A stretch of 51,779 nucleotides of DNA from Gordonia sihwensis NBRC 108236 (GTDB taxonomy: Bacteria > Actinomycetota > Actinomycetes > Mycobacteriales > Mycobacteriaceae), in contig NZ_BANU01000039.1 in assembly GCF_000333035.1 (NCBI RefSeq), positions 1 to 51,779 on the forward strand, in the 5' to 3' direction. Position numbers and translations under genes: made by a program. The first letter of the stretch is position 1; every line of letters begins with the position of its first letter. Below are positions 50,339-51,779 of the stretch, one piece after another. The notes beneath the pieces were generated by a model. That model saw nothing but the letters and a program-made list of their open reading frames with translations, made no database searches and was not told the DNA's origin.

Positions 50339-50682
50339 CCGATCACGACCCCGAATGCGTAGACCGCAGTGACACCGACGAATGCGTCGGCACACCAACC
50401 CAGGGCAACGGCACAGTCCGGTGCACCAGACACTCACTGCGCCAGGCACTTCAACCGCAGGCAGACGCCGCACCACCGCGACGGAAGCACATCGCACTCT
50501 GGAGCTTCGTAGGCGTCGCCGTCATTGCCGCCATCGCCCTGACGACTGGTGCCGTCGCCCTCGTGAAGCAGGAGCCTCGCCCGGTCAACGCAACAGCACC
50601 ATCCGTGACGATTTCGCGGCCGGTGTTCCAACCGATCGCGCCGCCAGTCTCTTCGGACGCCGACGGAGATGCAGGTAAATGA
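50335..50682 (+). CDS. Single-TM protein, coupled to the Ntn-hydrolase-like gene
   Basis: 115 residues from GTG 50335, overlapping the upstream stop (GTGA). The N-terminal 60 residues are polar with four Cys/His-type residues (DPECVDRSDTDECVG; VRCTRH), followed by KHIALW, one TM helix (about 62-80, SFVGVAVIAAIALTTGAVAL) and a Pro/Val-rich outer stretch. The end overlaps the MmpS-like fragment in another frame. Topology (basic side in, short TM, spacer) is like the anchor half of an MmpS protein, so the two may be one broken gene. Confidence 0.6.
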   Translation: MTDHDPECVDRSDTDECVGTPTQGNGTVRCTRHSLRQALQPQADAAPPRRKHIALWSFVGVAVIAAIALTTGAVALVKQEPRPVNATAPSVTISRPVFQPIAPPVSSDADGDAGK

Positions 50683-50881
50683 TCCTCAAGGCGGGACAAA
50701 CACACGCTGGTCTAAGACATTCCACCTTGCCTCACCGCCGAAACAGGTCGGATTTGTTGCTTACCCATATCTCAATAACTACATTCGATGCGAAATCTGG
50801 GTGAACGGCAATCTCAAATCCGCCCACGAACAGGAAGGAACCACACGCGGCCTCCGTTGCGGCGTGACGTGGAACAGTTAG
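50669..50881 (+). CDS. Fragment resembling the MmpS extracellular domain
   Basis: 70 residues from ATG 50669. NDPQGGTNTRWSKTFHL and YIRCEIWVNGNLKSAHEQEG then LRCGVTW recall the second half of the MmpS/transport-accessory beta domain (…W-S-K…, C-x-I-x-V-N-G-K…, C), with its two Cys. On its own it lacks the first strands, an anchor and a signal peptide. A +1 shift at AAATGA near 50678-50683 would join it to the TM protein upstream into one anchor-plus-domain product. Either a frameshifted gene, a sequencing error or programmed shifting. Confidence 0.45.
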   Translation: MQVNDPQGGTNTRWSKTFHLASPPKQVGFVAYPYLNNYIRCEIWVNGNLKSAHEQEGTTRGLRCGVTWNS

Positions 50882-50897
50882 AACCTTAAGACAAAAA

Positions 50898-50934
50898 CAG
50901 CGGCCCCGAAGCATAATTCGCCTCGGGGCCGCTG
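50898..50934. terminator. Bidirectional terminator between convergent accessory genes
   Basis: CAGCGGCCCCGA (50898-50909) pairs perfectly with TCGGGGCCGCTG (50923-50934), loop 13 nt. On the minus strand it runs into TTTTTG, a good U-tract for the gene ending at 50937. Confidence 0.8.
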
Positions 50935-50936
50935 TC

Positions 50937-51779
50937 CTAACTCTTCGCCCAAATGAGCGGTTCCTCCACATCACCAGCAATACGAAACGTCGTACCAGCA
51001 ATCCAGTCCTCCGTGCGCACCGCACCACACTTCCACGTCAAAGACGGGTCAACCAAATCCGGATCAACAATATACTCATGCTCCACCACCTCGAACAACA
51101 CATCACCAACAGGCGAATCAAACACCTTCGACTGGCGCGGAATACCAAGCCAATCGTCACCGCCAGAGTAATGCATAATCCGACCAACAATCGCCTCAGC
51201 GGGAACCAGAGCACCGAAAGTGTATGACACTGGCGCGATTGTTTCGTTGCCGAGAGCACGCCCCATCCACCCAGCCGAACACGCTATGGCCTGCACCGGA
51301 ATTGACGCCCAGTGGACTCCGGTCCGCCAGTCTGTAGCATGCCGATACAGCACCCGCCAGCCAGTCAGCGGCGTCCTCGACACCGCCTTGCGCAAGATGC
51401 GACTATAATCCACATACCCATACTCGCGAAGAATCTCAAGCAGATAATCGGGCGGTCGGTAACCATAATCAGCACCGCCATAGACGTACGACTCAGTTTC
51501 AAGTGGATACTTGTATTTAGGTGGCACCTCCTCGGCGTTGTCGGTCCACTCGGGGAGAATCAGGTCACGCGGCCAACCCTCGTCGCCAAGCCGCCAGCCA
51601 TAGACTCGACGCCACCGCTCCCCGGCGGGCTTGCCAACACGAACGGCCTCAGCCACGCATTCGGCTACCCTCCCCGCCGCAGCCTGCCCCGCCGCCAAAG
51701 CCTCAGCAACAGAGGCAAGGTCATCATCCACCCTGCGCGCTTGTGCCGCCCGATAGTCGGCAATCGCCCGGTCTTGTAT
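50937..51779 (-). CDS. Unknown protein of the accessory region (5' end outside window)
   Basis: The frame is open to the window edge, so at least 280 residues are present and the start is not seen; GTG 51731 is an internal candidate, but the residues before it continue an alpha-helix in the same style (IADYRAAQARRVDDD). A helical N-terminal part (about 1-55 of the visible chain) leads to an aromatic-rich domain (YKYPLETESYVYGGADYGYRPPDYLLEILREYG) and a Trp/Gly-rich C-terminal half ending EEPLIWAKS. No motif recognised. Codon use is A/T-richer than the core genes, consistent with transfer. Confidence 0.6.
   Translation of the reverse strand: MQDRAIADYRAAQARRVDDDLASVAEALAAGQAAAGRVAECVAEAVRVGKPAGERWRRVYGWRLGDEGWPRDLILPEWTDNAEEVPPKYKYPLETESYVYGGADYGYRPPDYLLEILREYGYVDYSRILRKAVSRTPLTGWRVLYRHATDWRTGVHWASIPVQAIACSAGWMGRALGNETIAPVSYTFGALVPAEAIVGRIMHYSGGDDWLGIPRQSKVFDSPVGDVLFEVVEHEYIVDPDLVDPSLTWKCGAVRTEDWIAGTTFRIAGDVEEPLIWAKS

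Larger units (their letters stand above)
48708..51779. mobile_element. Accessory region at the tRNA 3' end (putative integrated element, right end outside window)
   Basis: From the tRNA onward the gene set changes to small unfamiliar proteins, with more A/T at third codon positions (notably 50937-51779). Housekeeping genes stop. tRNA 3' ends are common integrase targets. No integrase, relaxase, phage structural gene or repeated att core is visible in the 3.1 kb available, so the call is contextual. Confidence 0.4.

Overview
The window is high-GC chromosomal DNA from a mycolic-acid actinobacterium (order Mycobacteriales). Gordonia or a close relative fits best, but this is inferred from gene content, not from a marker gene. 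Supporting features are the ESX-type EccD/mycosin pair, mycothiol S-conjugate amidase, a short Z-prenyl synthase of the Rv1086 type, a DesA-type acyl-ACP desaturase, a lipid-droplet protein, an MmpL exporter, a KstR-like operator, and many leaderless start codons preceded by TANNNT.

Layout. 1-1967: end of an ESX-4-like type VII secretion locus (eccD, mycP). 1995-38246: a block whose gene content and neighbour relations match, from memory, the Mycobacterium tuberculosis region Rv1074c-Rv1110. In window order it has ispH, lipid-droplet protein, xseA-xseB, DUF4245, glpX, phoH2, desA, glyA, coaA, short-chain uppS with divergent trhA, a DUF255 protein, a small membrane protein, mca, DUF4307, greA, metB, cbs and fadA. 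Lineage-specific insertions interrupt it: an FtsX-type ABC exporter with a two-component system, a PIG-L deacetylase, an L,D-transpeptidase, a methyltransferase, an AbiEi/DUF559-like protein, a PepSY membrane protein, a DAHP synthase behind an aromatic leader peptide, and a small regulator/lipoprotein cluster.

38334-48486: a secreted protein, a Bax-inhibitor-1 protein, an mmpL-tetR pair, a two-gene unit (APH-type phosphotransferase plus unknown protein) behind a perfect match to the KstR operator, a FrnE-like DsbA, a 5'-truncated DHA2 exporter, and a tetR-hbd operon with its own palindrome. 48632-48707: a tRNA with a UAA anticodon and a short variable arm.

48708-51779: an accessory region starting at the 3' end of that tRNA, holding small unfamiliar genes with different base use and no housekeeping neighbours. 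Its most notable gene (49727-50338) encodes a small protein with the proteasome/HslV catalytic geometry: Thr directly after the initiator Met, then Asp17, Lys33 and a GSGD turn in mature numbering, and a GG-x-V segment near the C-terminus. It is translationally coupled to an unknown protein upstream and a single-TM protein downstream, then a fragment resembling the MmpS extracellular domain. This is the best candidate here for an undescribed system. The second is the AroG leader (26755-26911), which has an RYWRFF leader peptide and mutually exclusive RNA pairings.
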